Positions 41,106-50,200 of a stretch of DNA of 64,000 nt are shown piece by piece. The notes below the pieces were generated by a model. That model did no database searches. It was not told the origin of the DNA and saw only the letters and a program-made list of their open reading frames with translations. The translations under genes were made by a program, and so were the position numbers. This DNA is from Bradyrhizobium jicamae (lineage in GTDB: Bacteria > Pseudomonadota > Alphaproteobacteria > Rhizobiales > Xanthobacteraceae). Location of the stretch: contig NZ_JAFCJX010000013.1 of NCBI RefSeq assembly GCF_018130695.1, positions 124,001 to 188,000 of the forward strand, read 5' to 3'. Position 1 is the first letter of the stretch, and each line of letters opens with the position of its first letter.

Positions 41106-42151
41106 TACTCGGCGTTGGGTGCGACTGAACTCAGTTTGACGGGGGCTGCGGGTTCGGCGGCGGCGACGGGTTCGCGCGGCGTCGGCGCGGTGATGGTGAC
41201 TTCGCCGCGGCCGGTGACGACGCCGGAGATGATGCGCTTGGACTGCAAATTCATCACGCTGACGGCATCGCCCTCGGCGCCGCCTTCCATCGCCTTGCCG
41301 CGGATCGTGAGGTAGAGGCTGGCTGAGCGGTAGATCAGCGTCACGCTCTGATCGCGGGTGACGAGGTCGGGCTTGACGAGGTCGCCGGCGCGCATCGCCT
41401 GGCCGGCGCGAAGCTGGCGCCGGGCCTGCATGCCGATCACGCTCTCGCGGCCCGCGGCGTCGTTGCCGACCTCGGATTTCGGGCGGCGCTCGACCATCAC
41501 GTCGGAGGCCTTGATGATTTCTCCACGCTCGATCGTGCGTGCCAGCACGGCGGCTTCGAGCGTTTCGATCGCGGTGCCGGTGAAGCGCAGCTTGAGCGGT
41601 GCGGTGCCGTTCTCGTTGGCGATCTCGAACGTGACGTCGAAGCGGGTGTTGCGCGGCTCGTAGCGCACCGCGACCGGCGTCATCGCGCCGTTGTTGCTGG
41701 CGTCGAGCTTCATGTCGCCGGTATCGCGATCGAAAGTGAGGGTGAGGTTGGCGGCGTCGCCAAGGCCGTGGCGGCGCTCCAGCGCGCGGGCGACCTGCTG
41801 CTCGATCTCCCTGGTGTCGAGCGTGCGCGCCAGCCGCGTCACCGTGATCTCCTTGAGATCGCGGGTGTCGACGCCGATCACCTGGCGGGCGCGCAGCGTG
41901 TTGATGACCTGCGCGACCGGCAGCGTGCCGGTGGTGCCGAGATCGGGCGCGCGGTAGACCGCGATGGTCGCCGCCGGGCCGGCATTGTCGACGAGGTCGC
42001 CGACCCGCACGATCTCGCCGGTGACCGAGACATTGGCGCGCAGCGCCGGCACCGCGATGGTGTCGGCCGCGCGCTGTGCGAGCGCCGATGTGGCGGTCAC
42101 CGCGAGCAGGGCGAGCGCTGTGAGGAATGGGCGGGCGATCATCGACATCAT
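41105..42151 (-). CDS. flgA: Flagellar P-ring assembly chaperone FlgA
   Basis: 348 residues, longer than enterobacterial FlgA (about 220). The Sec signal (MIARPFLTALALLAVTATSA) ends ALAQ. The C-terminal SAF-type domain has IERGEIIKASDVMVERRPKS and LRAGQAMRAGDLVKPDLVTR, then YLTIRGKAMEGGAEGDAVSV. An extra N-terminal region (residues 30-130) is usual in Alphaproteobacteria. It helps FlgI fold in the periplasm. The C-terminal PTPREPVAAAEPAAPVKLSS tail is low complexity. It lies 2 bases after flgG. Confidence 0.93.
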   Translation of the reverse strand: MMSMIARPFLTALALLAVTATSALAQRAADTIAVPALRANVSVTGEIVRVGDLVDNAGPAATIAVYRAPDLGTTGTLPVAQVINTLRARQVIGVDTRDLKEITVTRLARTLDTREIEQQVARALERRHGLGDAANLTLTFDRDTGDMKLDASNNGAMTPVAVRYEPRNTRFDVTFEIANENGTAPLKLRFTGTAIETLEAAVLARTIERGEIIKASDVMVERRPKSEVGNDAAGRESVIGMQARRQLRAGQAMRAGDLVKPDLVTRDQSVTLIYRSASLYLTIRGKAMEGGAEGDAVSVMNLQSKRIISGVVTGRGEVTITAPTPREPVAAAEPAAPVKLSSVAPNAE

Positions 42152-42153
42152 CC

Positions 42154-42942
42154 TCAGCGGAACAGGTTGGAGGTGGACTGCATCATCTGGTCGGCAGCGG
42201 AGACCACCTTGGCGTTCATCTCGTAGGCGCGTTGGGCTGCGATCAGATCGGAGATTTCCGAGACCACCTCGACGTTGGCCTGTTCGAGGTTGGACTGCTG
42301 CATGTCGCCATAGCCGTCGGTGTTGGCGATGCCGTCCTGCGGCGTGCCGGAGGCCGGCGTGTCGGTGAAGAGGTTGTCGCCGATCGGCTGCAGGCCGGCC
42401 TTGTTGATGAAGCGGGTCAGGCCGATCTGGCCGAGCGTGGTCGAGGTGGTCGAGCCCGGCAGCGTCACCGAGACCTGGCCCTGGCTGTTGATGGTGATGC
42501 CGGATGCGTTCTGCGGGATCGTGATCGTCGGCTGCACCGGGTTGCCCTGGGCGTTGACGATGCGGCCCTGCGCGTCCATCTGGAACGAACCGTCGCGGGT
42601 ATAGGCGTAGGTGCCGTCGGGCATCTGGATCTTGAAGAAGCCTTCGCCGCGGATCGCGATGTCGAGATCGTTGCCGGTGGTCGACAGCGTGCCCTGGGTC
42701 ATCAGCCGCGGCGTGCCGACGGTTTTCACGCCGCCGCCGAGGTCGATGCCCATCGGCAGGATGGTGCCCTGATCGGAAGCCTGCGCGCCGACGCGGCGCA
42801 CATGGTCGTAGATCAGGTCCTGGAACGCGGCGCGCTGCTTCTTGTAGCCGGTGGTGCGCAGGTTCGCGATGTTGTTGGAGATCACCTGGACGCTCAGCTC
42901 CTGAGCGGCCATGCCGGTGGCGGCGGTGTAGAGTGCACGCAT
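42154..42942 (-). CDS. flgG: Flagellar distal rod protein FlgG
   Basis: 262 residues, the standard length. MRALYTAATGMAAQELSVQV, then ISNNIANLRTTGYKKQRAAF is the rod-protein opening, followed by EGFFKIQMPDGTYAYTRDGS and the conserved C-terminus MLQ-type helix (EMNAKVVSAADQMMQSTSNL). It builds the distal rod. It follows flgF after 15 bases and precedes flgA by 2 bases, so it belongs to a tight operon. Confidence 0.97.
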   Translation of the reverse strand: MRALYTAATGMAAQELSVQVISNNIANLRTTGYKKQRAAFQDLIYDHVRRVGAQASDQGTILPMGIDLGGGVKTVGTPRLMTQGTLSTTGNDLDIAIRGEGFFKIQMPDGTYAYTRDGSFQMDAQGRIVNAQGNPVQPTITIPQNASGITINSQGQVSVTLPGSTTSTTLGQIGLTRFINKAGLQPIGDNLFTDTPASGTPQDGIANTDGYGDMQQSNLEQANVEVVSEISDLIAAQRAYEMNAKVVSAADQMMQSTSNLFR

Positions 42943-42957
42943 CGGTCTAGCTCCTTA

Positions 42958-43722
42958 TCAGGCCGGAACGTCGGCGAGTTTTTCGATCGCCGACTTGTGC
43001 AGGTCGCTCTGGTTCTGCAGCATCGAGGCGATCTGGCTGTAGGTCCGCGTGATCTCGATCATGCGGCCCATCTCGACGACGGAATTGACGTTTGATTTCT
43101 CGATAAAGCCCTGGCGCAGCTTCGAGGTGGTGTCGGGGGTGGCTGCGCTGCCGGCGGGCGCGGAATAGAGGTTGCCGCCTTCCTTCAGCAGGCTCTGCGC
43201 CTGGGCGAAGGAGACCATGCGGAGCTTGCCGCGGATCGAGTCGATCCGGCTGGTGCCCTCGAGCACGCTGACATTGCCGTCGGCGGCGATGTTGATCGCC
43301 TTGTCGGTCGGCTGGAACACGATCGGGCCGGAATTGCCGAGCACCTGGTAGCCGCTCGTGGTGACGAGCTGACCCTGGTTGTTGATCTGCAGGTTGCCGT
43401 CGCGGGTGTAGCGCTCGCCGGCCGGCGTCTGCACCACCAGGAAGGCCTTGCCGTCGATCGCGACGTCGAGCGGGTTCTTGGTCTCTTCGGTGCCGCCGGG
43501 GGTGAAATCGTGGAAAGTGGCGCGGTCCTGCACGAAGGAGATGCGGCGGTCCGCCGGCACGAAATTGTCCTCGTGCGCGTTGGTCGCCAGATATTCCTGG
43601 AACATCGACCGGTCGGCCTTGTAGCCGTTGGTATTGATGTTGGCGATGTTGTTGGCGACGACATCCATCTGTCGTTCCAGCACCACCTGCCGTGATAGTC
43701 CGACCAGAAGCGTATTCTGCAT
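42958..43722 (-). CDS. flgF: Flagellar proximal rod protein FlgF
   Basis: 254 residues from the ATG at 43722 (MQNTLLVGLSRQVVLERQMD); the frame is open upstream but GGGGAGAA sits correctly before this ATG. VVANNIANINTNGYKADRSM is the D0 motif, and IDGKAFLVVQTPAGERYTRD the rod core; the C-terminal helix is RTYSQIASMLQNQSDLHKSA. First gene of the flgF-flgG-flgA-flgH operon. A sigma-54 promoter lies about 110 bases upstream at 43833-43849. Confidence 0.94.
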   Translation of the reverse strand: MQNTLLVGLSRQVVLERQMDVVANNIANINTNGYKADRSMFQEYLATNAHEDNFVPADRRISFVQDRATFHDFTPGGTEETKNPLDVAIDGKAFLVVQTPAGERYTRDGNLQINNQGQLVTTSGYQVLGNSGPIVFQPTDKAINIAADGNVSVLEGTSRIDSIRGKLRMVSFAQAQSLLKEGGNLYSAPAGSAATPDTTSKLRQGFIEKSNVNSVVEMGRMIEITRTYSQIASMLQNQSDLHKSAIEKLADVPA

Positions 43723-43832
43723 CGGTGGTTCTCCCCTTGTGAGGTGATCCGGTGCAGGGCTCTCCCAAGCTCGGCGTCCGGATCGGCGTAAACCTTTGGG
43801 CTCTCCCAAGCCGTCGGGTTCGCCGTCTTCTC

Positions 43833-43849
43833 AGCGAAAGCCGTGCCAA
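43833..43849 (-). promoter_or_regulatory. Sigma-54 promoter of flgFGAH
   Basis: On the minus strand, TTGGCACGGCTTTCGCT has GG-N10-GC and matches TTGGCACG exactly. The predicted start is near 43822, leaving a 100-base leader to flgF. Confidence 0.85.
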
Positions 43850-43934
43850 GTCGGAATTTTGTTTGGTTTGAATGACTTAGGTGTTCGGCGGGGGCCCGAC
43901 AGGGGCGGCAGAAAGGTCTTGTTGACTATGTTTG

Positions 43935-43951
43935 CCCGGCAGTTTTTTCCT
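43935..43951 (+). promoter_or_regulatory. Partial FlbD (ftr)-like element
   Basis: CCCGGCAGTTTTTTCCT keeps the left half of the ftr-like palindromes found at flgE and flgI but not the right half. It lies about 90 bp upstream of the flgF promoter. Confidence 0.35.
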
Positions 43952-43966
43952 AGTTGGACGGTAATC

Positions 43967-43982
43967 CTAAGCTTCCGTTAAC
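43967..43982 (+). promoter_or_regulatory. CtrA-like site upstream of fliL
   Basis: CTAA-GCTTCCG-TTAAC with one mismatch to TTAA-N7-TTAAC, continuing as TTAACCAT. It lies 124 bases before the fliL ATG. Confidence 0.6.
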
Positions 43983-44105
43983 CATTCTTACCCTAGCGTT
44001 GCCATCGTAGTAGGGCGCGTGTGCGCCGGCGGCCTTTGTATCGCGTCTGAAAGCCAAAGCTGGAGCAACCGCGTTCGCATCCTTCATATTTGAAGCGGGC
44101 GGGCG

Positions 44106-44594
44106 ATGGCGGACGAGGACAAGGCGGAAGGCGGCGAGGGCGAGGCCGCTCCGAAGAAGGGCAAGCTCAAGCTGATCATTGCCGCCGTCGGTTTCCTCGC
44201 CATCCTCGGCGGTGGCGCTGGCTGGTTCTTCTTCATGCGCGGCGGCCACGGCGAGGAGCATCACGCCGAAGCGCCACCCCCGAAGCCGCCATCCTTCGTC
44301 GAAGTCCCGGACATGCTGGTCAATCTGGTCGGCGGGCCCGGCGAGCGCGTGCAGTATCTCAAGCTGAAGCTCGTGCTCGAGGTCAAGGAAGAGAAGCAGG
44401 TCGAGGCGATCAAGCCGGCGCTGCCGCGCGTCACCGACCTGTTCCAGACCTACATGCGCGAGCTGCGCCCGAGTGATCTCAACGGCTCGGCCGGCCTGTT
44501 CCGGCTGAAGGAAGAGCTGACCAAGCGCGTCAACTCGGCGGTGGCGCCCAACCAGGTGAGCGCCGTGCTGTTCAAGGAAGTCGTGATCCAGTGA
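44106..44594 (+). CDS. fliL: Flagellar basal-body associated protein FliL
   Basis: 162 residues. A short acidic/basic cytoplasmic N-terminus, one TM at about 20-40 (LKLIIAAVGFLAILGGGAGW), a His/Pro linker, then a periplasmic domain with FVEVPDMLVNLVGGPGERVQ and YLKLKLVLEVKEEKQVEAIK, ending LFKEVVIQ. FliL surrounds the stator and supports torque. First gene of fliL-fliM-DUF6468-motE-like, with a CtrA-like site upstream, as for the Caulobacter fliLM class II operon. Confidence 0.95.
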   Translation: MADEDKAEGGEGEAAPKKGKLKLIIAAVGFLAILGGGAGWFFFMRGGHGEEHHAEAPPPKPPSFVEVPDMLVNLVGGPGERVQYLKLKLVLEVKEEKQVEAIKPALPRVTDLFQTYMRELRPSDLNGSAGLFRLKEELTKRVNSAVAPNQVSAVLFKEVVIQ

Positions 44595-44612
44595 CGGGGC
44601 AGGTTTAAGGCC

Positions 44613-45815
44613 ATGGCCGGCAACGACCAGATGGACCAGGATGCCATTGCGGCGCAATGGGAAGCCTCGCTCGACTCCGAGGATCCCGCAGCGGCCGCAG
44701 AAGAGGCCGCCAAGAACGAACTCTCCGAGTCCATGGCGCTGCAATGGGCGGCGATGGTCGAGGACGGCAGCCGCGACTTCGGCGGCAAGGCCAGCAACGG
44801 CGAGCGCGTGCTGTCGCAGGAGGAGATCGACAATCTCCTCGGCTTCACCGTCGGCGACGTCAATCTCGACGACCATTCGGGCATTCGCGCCATCATCGAT
44901 TCCGCGATGGTGTCCTACGAGCGTCTGCCGATGCTCGAAATCGTGTTCGACCGCCTGGTGCGGTTGATGACCACGAGCTTGCGCAATTTCACCTCCGACA
45001 ACGTCGAAGTCTCGCTCGACCGCATCACCTCGGTGCGGTTCGGTGACTACATGAACTCGATCCCGCTGCCGGCGGTGCTCAGCGTGTTCAAGGCCGAGGA
45101 GTGGGAAAACTTCGGGCTCGCCACCGTCGATTCCAACCTGATCTATTCCATCATCGACGTGCTGCTCGGCGGCCGCCGCGGCCAGACCCAGCTGCGCATC
45201 GAGGGCCGGCCCTACACCACGATCGAGACCAACCTGGTCAAGCGCCTCGTCGAGGTGGTGCTGGCCGATGCCGAGCAGGCGTTCCGGCCGCTGTCACCGG
45301 TGACCTTCTCGATCGATCGTCTGGAGACCAATCCGCGCTTTGCCGCGATCTCGCGTCCTGCCAACGCCGCGATCCTGGTGCGCCTGCGCATCGACATGGA
45401 AGACCGCGGCGGCAATGTCGAGCTGCTCTTGCCCTATGCGACCATCGAGCCGATCCGGCCGGTGCTGTTGCAGATGTTCATGGGCGAAAAATTCGGCCGC
45501 GATCCGATCTGGGAAGGGCATTTCGCCACGGAAGTCGCGCAGGCCGAGATCGCCGTCGATGCCGTGCTGTATGAGGCCGACATTCCGCTGAAGCAATTGA
45601 TGAAGCTGAAGGTCGGCGACACCTTGCCGCTCGACATCCGCGCCGACTCGCTGGTGTCGGTGCGCTGCGGCGACGTCACGCTGACGGAAGGGCGGATGGG
45701 CCGCGTCGGCGACCGCGTCGCGATCCGCGTCACCAAGAATTTGCGCAAACCTCAGACCACCTTCGCGATGTTCGAGAAGGCCGACGAGCAGACCAAGATG
45801 ATGGAGGCCCCATGA
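44613..45815 (+). CDS. fliM: Flagellar motor switch protein FliM
   Basis: 400 residues. VLSQEEIDNLLGFTVGDVNL near residues 69-88 is the FliM-type opening; the extra 65 acidic residues in front are unlike the short CheY-binding N-terminus of E. coli and are common in Alphaproteobacteria. The middle domain holds NLIYSIIDVLLGGRRGQTQL, and the C-terminal surface-presentation (SpoA) domain ends VAIRVTKNLRKPQ. It forms the C-ring and sets rotation direction. It lies 18 bases after fliL, with its stop overlapping the next gene by 4 bases. Confidence 0.96.
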   Translation: MAGNDQMDQDAIAAQWEASLDSEDPAAAAEEAAKNELSESMALQWAAMVEDGSRDFGGKASNGERVLSQEEIDNLLGFTVGDVNLDDHSGIRAIIDSAMVSYERLPMLEIVFDRLVRLMTTSLRNFTSDNVEVSLDRITSVRFGDYMNSIPLPAVLSVFKAEEWENFGLATVDSNLIYSIIDVLLGGRRGQTQLRIEGRPYTTIETNLVKRLVEVVLADAEQAFRPLSPVTFSIDRLETNPRFAAISRPANAAILVRLRIDMEDRGGNVELLLPYATIEPIRPVLLQMFMGEKFGRDPIWEGHFATEVAQAEIAVDAVLYEADIPLKQLMKLKVGDTLPLDIRADSLVSVRCGDVTLTEGRMGRVGDRVAIRVTKNLRKPQTTFAMFEKADEQTKMMEAP

Positions 45816-46267
45816 GTCACGTGCTTGGATTAGCGATCGAGAGCCTGGTCGCCGTGCTTCTGATGCTCACGATCGGCTATTGCTGGCTGCTCAACAAGCG
45901 CCTGCAGCGGCTGAAGGCCGACGAGCATTCGCTGAAGGCGACGATTGCCGAGCTGATCACCGCGACCGAGATCGCCGAGCGCGCGATCGGCGGGCTGAAG
46001 CACACCGTGCGCGACGTCAACGAAAATCTCGGCAGCCAGCTCACCGCGGCGACGCAGATGTCGGCGCATCTGAAGGGCCAGCTCGCCGAGGGCGACAATG
46101 TGGTGCGTCGCCTCTCCAAGATCGCGATGGCGGCGCGGCCCGCCGAGCCCGCGATGGCGCCGGCACCGGCTCCCGCTCCCTCGCCGAAACTCTCTGCGGC
46201 GAAAGCGGTCGCCGCCGCCGCTGAAGCCTTCTCCGAGCGCCGGAGGGCCAACGGCCTCGCTGCATGA
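45812..46267 (+). CDS. DUF6468-type membrane protein of the fliLM operon
   Basis: 151 residues. One TM at about 8-27 (AIESLVAVLLMLTIGYCWLL), then a helical cytoplasmic region rich in charged residues (LKADEHSLKATIAELITATE) and an Ala/Pro-rich tail. Position after fliM and architecture match a family I know as DUF6468, and the flagellar-positioning protein PflI of Caulobacter is of this kind as I recall. A role in placing or stabilising the motor is inference. Its ATG overlaps the fliM stop by 4 bases (ATGA), and its own stop overlaps the next gene in the same way. Confidence 0.75.
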   Translation: MSHVLGLAIESLVAVLLMLTIGYCWLLNKRLQRLKADEHSLKATIAELITATEIAERAIGGLKHTVRDVNENLGSQLTAATQMSAHLKGQLAEGDNVVRRLSKIAMAARPAEPAMAPAPAPAPSPKLSAAKAVAAAAEAFSERRRANGLAA

Positions 46268-47091
46268 AAACGTTCCGTGACATCAGGGTCATTCCCGTCG
46301 TCCTGGTCGCGATCTTCGGCCTGATGGTTCTGAAGATCGCCGGCCTCGTGCTCGATGGCGGCTATGTGTTCGACTACGATCCGCAGTCGACCAAGTCGTC
46401 ATGGGCCCAGGAGACGTTCAATTTCCCCGGTGGCAACAAGAGCGCGACCGTCGAAGCGAAGCCGAGAAGCGAGTCCGGACTGAGGCTCAAGGGTGATCCC
46501 GCCGACATCACGGGCTCCGTGCACGGCAAGGAAGAGAAGAAGGAAGAGCCGAAGCCCGCCGCCAGCAACGAGCCGCCGCCGAAGCCGGACGGCGTCGTCG
46601 TCAACATGGATCAGCCGCCGCAGGTCTCGGCGTCCGAGCGCGCCATCCTGGAGCGGCTGCAGGCGCGCCGCCAGGAGCTCGAGCAGCGCGCGCGCGAGGT
46701 CGAGATCCGCGAGAGCCTGTTGAAAGCTGCCGAGAAGCGCATCGAATCCAAGGTCGAGGAAGCCAAGGCCAACGACGCCAAGGCGGGCGCTGCCGCGGCC
46801 GCCAAGGCCGAAGCCGACGCTGCCCGCTTCAAGGGCATCGTCACGATGTACGAGAATATGAAGCCGAAGGACGCGGCGAAAGTGTTCGACCGGCTGGAGA
46901 TGGGCGTGCTCTATGAGATCGCCTCGCAGATCCAGCCGCGCAAGATGTCCGACATCCTCGGCCTGATGCAGCCGGAGGCCGCCGAGCGGCTGACCGTCGA
47001 GCTCGCCCGAAGAGCCAGTGGCGACAAGTCGCAGGTCGAGGCGGAACTGCCGAAAATCGAAGGCAAGATGCTGGCGCCCAAGACGAATTAG
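46264..47091 (+). CDS. MotE-like flagellar motor chaperone
   Basis: 275 residues with an N-terminal TM (VIPVVLVAIFGLMVLKIAGL), a Lys/Glu/Pro linker, a coiled coil at about 125-190 (ERLQARRQELEQRAREVEIR) and a C-terminal domain similar to MgtE_N (YENMKPKDAAKVFDRLEMGV, then EIASQIQPRKMSDILGLMQP). This is the layout of MotE, the periplasmic chaperone that stabilises MotC in Sinorhizobium motility. Its start overlaps the DUF6468 stop by 4 bases. No motA or motB is found in this window. Confidence 0.85.
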   Translation: MKTFRDIRVIPVVLVAIFGLMVLKIAGLVLDGGYVFDYDPQSTKSSWAQETFNFPGGNKSATVEAKPRSESGLRLKGDPADITGSVHGKEEKKEEPKPAASNEPPPKPDGVVVNMDQPPQVSASERAILERLQARRQELEQRAREVEIRESLLKAAEKRIESKVEEAKANDAKAGAAAAAKAEADAARFKGIVTMYENMKPKDAAKVFDRLEMGVLYEIASQIQPRKMSDILGLMQPEAAERLTVELARRASGDKSQVEAELPKIEGKMLAPKTN

Positions 47092-47138
47092 CGCATGACC
47101 CGGAAAAGTGTGAAGCGGTTTTCCGAAAAGGTCATGCG
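47092..47138. repeat. Dispersed palindromic repeat, copy 2
   Basis: CGCATGACCCGGAAAAGTG, GAAGCGG, then TTTTCCGAAAAGGTCATGCG. It starts at the base after the motE-like stop codon and could terminate that transcript. Confidence 0.85.
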
Positions 47139-47183
47139 CCAACAATGACCTAAGGCGCGATTCCTCGCGATTTAGTTTCGTAT

Positions 47184-47199
47184 TTAACAAGTCCTTAAG
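47184..47199 (+). promoter_or_regulatory. CtrA-like site upstream of the 1267-residue protein
   Basis: TTAA-CAAGTCC-TTAAG matches both TTAA halves with the 7-base spacer exactly, differing only in the final base (G for C). It is 79 bases before the ATG at 47278. Confidence 0.55.
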
Positions 47200-47277
47200 C
47201 CAGCCAATCCAAGATCAGCCACGTGGGCGAGGGCATCTCGCGCCAGGTTTTATTGAGGTCCGAGAAGACGTTTCGAG

Positions 47278-50200
47278 ATGGCGCGAACGGCTGCCGCTGG
47301 AACATGGTCGCAAGGCCGCGCATGGGCGCGGGCTGCCCGGTCATGCGCGCTCGTCTTCGGCCTGATCCTCACCAGCGTTTCCGTCCCGACTGCCGCGCGC
47401 GCCGATGATCCGGTCCCGGGCGTGGCGACCTTCTCCTCGGCCGGCGGCTTCGCCCGCCTGATGTTCAAGCTCAAGGAAGACGTCGAGTCCGAGGTCACGA
47501 CCGCCGGCCAGATCATCGTGATCCGCTTCAAGCGCCCGGTCGACATCTCCGTCGACAAGCTGTCGGACGCGGTGCCCGACTATGTCGGCTCGGCGCGGCG
47601 CGATCCCGACGGATCGGCGATCCGCCTGTCGCTGCAGCGGCGGGTGACGGTCAACACCATGACCGCGGGCGAGCGCATCTATGTCGACTTCCTTCCCGAC
47701 ACCTGGAAGGGCCCGCCGCCGTCGCTGCCGCAAGACGTGATCAAAGAGCTGTCGGAGCGCGCCCGCAACGCCGAGCGGCTGCTGCGCGCGCAGCGCGCCG
47801 CCGATCTCGCCAAGAAGAGGCCGCCGGTGCGGGTGCGCGCGCTGGTGCAGCCGACCTTCGTGCGCTTCGTGTTCGAGGTGCCCGATGGCGTCGGCGTCAA
47901 TTCGGTGCTCAACGAGCAGAAGCTGACATTGTCGTTCAACGCGCCGCTGGCGTTCGATCTCGCGGATGCCAAGATCGCAGCACCTCCCAATGTCGCCTCC
48001 ATCAATGCGCGCGGCGACGCCGACACCTCGGCGGTCGACATGAGCCTGATCGGCGACGTCGATGTGCATTCGTTCCGCGACGAGAAGAACTACATCGTCG
48101 ACGTCGCCTTCCAACAGAATGACCAGCCGCAGCCGGCCGCCGCGGGCCACGGACCGGCGCCGGCAAAGTCGTCGTCGCTGCCGGCCGTGCGCGGCAAGCT
48201 GAAAGAGGCGATGTCGCTGCAGCAGCCCGCGACGATCCCGCCGGCGACGTCGGAAACCATCGCCGAGCAGGCAAAGATCGAGATCAAGCCCGAGGCGGCC
48301 AAACCTGAAGCCGCAAAACCTGCGCCGGCCGAGCAGGCTGCGACCGAAGCTGCGCCGGTCGCCGAAAAGCCCGTCGTGGCGGAGAAGGCGGCTGAGAAGC
48401 CTGCGCCGGAAGTAGCGCCAACGGCTGCCGAGATGCCGACCGCGCCTGTCGCCAAGAACGCGGCCGCCGCCGGCGAGAATCCCGCCGAAGCAAAGCAGGC
48501 CGCGGCGACCGAAGCCGCGCCCGTCAAGGAGACGCCGGCGCCCGTTGCCGAAGCCGCGCCGAAAGCAAAGCCGGCCGCATCAGAAGCATCGTCCATCGCA
48601 AAGCCCGCCGGCAAGGCGGCCACCGTCGATGCGCAGCGCGACAGCGACGGCTTGCGCGTCACCTTCTCGTTCTCTGGCCCGGCGCCGGCCGCTTTGTTCC
48701 GCCGCGCCGATACGGTGTGGATGGTGTTCGACACGCTCGAAACCATCGATGTCGATCCGATCCGCGCCAAGGGCGGCGCGATCATGGCCGATGTCAGCCG
48801 CGTGCCGCTGGAGAAAGGGCAGGCGGTGCGCTTCCGCCTCAACCGTCCGCAGATGCCCTCGCTGGAAAGCGACGACCGCTCGCGCGGCATCAGCTGGACG
48901 CTGACCTTTGCCGACCGCGTGCAGAAGCCGCCGCTGCCGTTGTCGGTGGTGCGCAACATCACCGATCCCGCGCTCGCCAATGTCAGCGTGCCCCTTGCCA
49001 ATCCCGGCCAGCTGCACCGGCTGGTCGATCCCGATGCCGGCGACACGCTGCTGGTCGTCACCGCGCCGCCGCCGACCCGCGGCCTGATCAAGCGGCAGGA
49101 TTTCGTCGAGCTGTCGCTTCTGGAGTCGATCCACGGCCTCGTGGCGGTGCCGAACTCCGACGACGTCAAGGCCGAGGTCGGCGCCGACAAGGTGATGCTG
49201 GGCCGGCCGGGCGGGCTGACGCTGTCGTCGGCCGACGTCGCGGCCGAGCGCGCCACCGCGGCGGTGCGTCCGCTGTTCGACGTCGACGAGTGGCGCAAGA
49301 ACAAGGCGGAGACGTTCCTGCCGCGGCTCGACAGCTTGATCAACGCTACCTCTGCTGTCAACGCCGAGCAGCTGCCGCAGGCGCGGCTCGATCTCGCCAA
49401 TTTCTACATGGCGCGCGGCATGTATGAGGAGGCGCATGCGGTCGCCAATCTGATCCTGTCGGAGAGCAAGCGCGGCTCCGAGGAGCCCGCGGTGGTGATG
49501 GTGCATGCCGTCTCCAGCATGCTGATCGGCAAGCCGGCTGCTGCGCTGAAGGACCTCGCCAATCCCGTGATCGGCAACGGCTATGATTCCCAGCTCTGGA
49601 AGGCGCTGGCTTTCGCGCGCCAGGGCAAGTGGGCCGATGCGCGCGAGAAATTCAAGAACGCCGAGTTCTCGGTGGCGACGCTGCCGGCCGACCTGCAGCG
49701 CATCATCTCGATGGACTCGATGAAGGCCTCGCTCGAGGTCAAGGACTATGCGGGGGCCTCGAGGCGCAAGAGCGAGCTCGATGTGATCGGCGTGCCCGCC
49801 GAGATCAAGCCGGCCGTGGCGGTGCTGCGCGGGCGGCTGGCCGAGGCGCTCGGCCAGGAGAAGGACGCGCTCGACGCCTACCGCTACGCCGCGTTCTCGC
49901 CGGATCGCCAGGCCGCGGCCGAAGGCAAGCTGCTCGAAACCCTGCTGCGGCAGAAGCGCGGCGAGATCGGCCAGACCGAGGTGCTGAAGGAGCTCGAGCT
50001 GCTGGCGATGATGTGGCGCGGCGACACCATCGAATTGAAGACGCTATCCGTGCTGGCAAAGATCTACTCCGACACCGGTCGCTACGCCGACGCCTTCGCC
50101 GCCACCCGCGCCGCGACGCGGCTGCAGCCGAACTCGCCGGAATCGCGCCAGGCGCAGGATGCGGCGTCCGCGCTGTTCGTGCAGCTGTTCCTCGGCCCCA

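Larger units (their letters stand above)
43723..44105. other. Divergent flgF/fliL control region
   Basis: 383 bases containing a sigma-54 promoter towards flgF (43833-43849), a partial ftr-like element (43935-43951) and a CtrA-like site towards fliL (43967-43982). No gene is seen. Confidence 0.7.
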
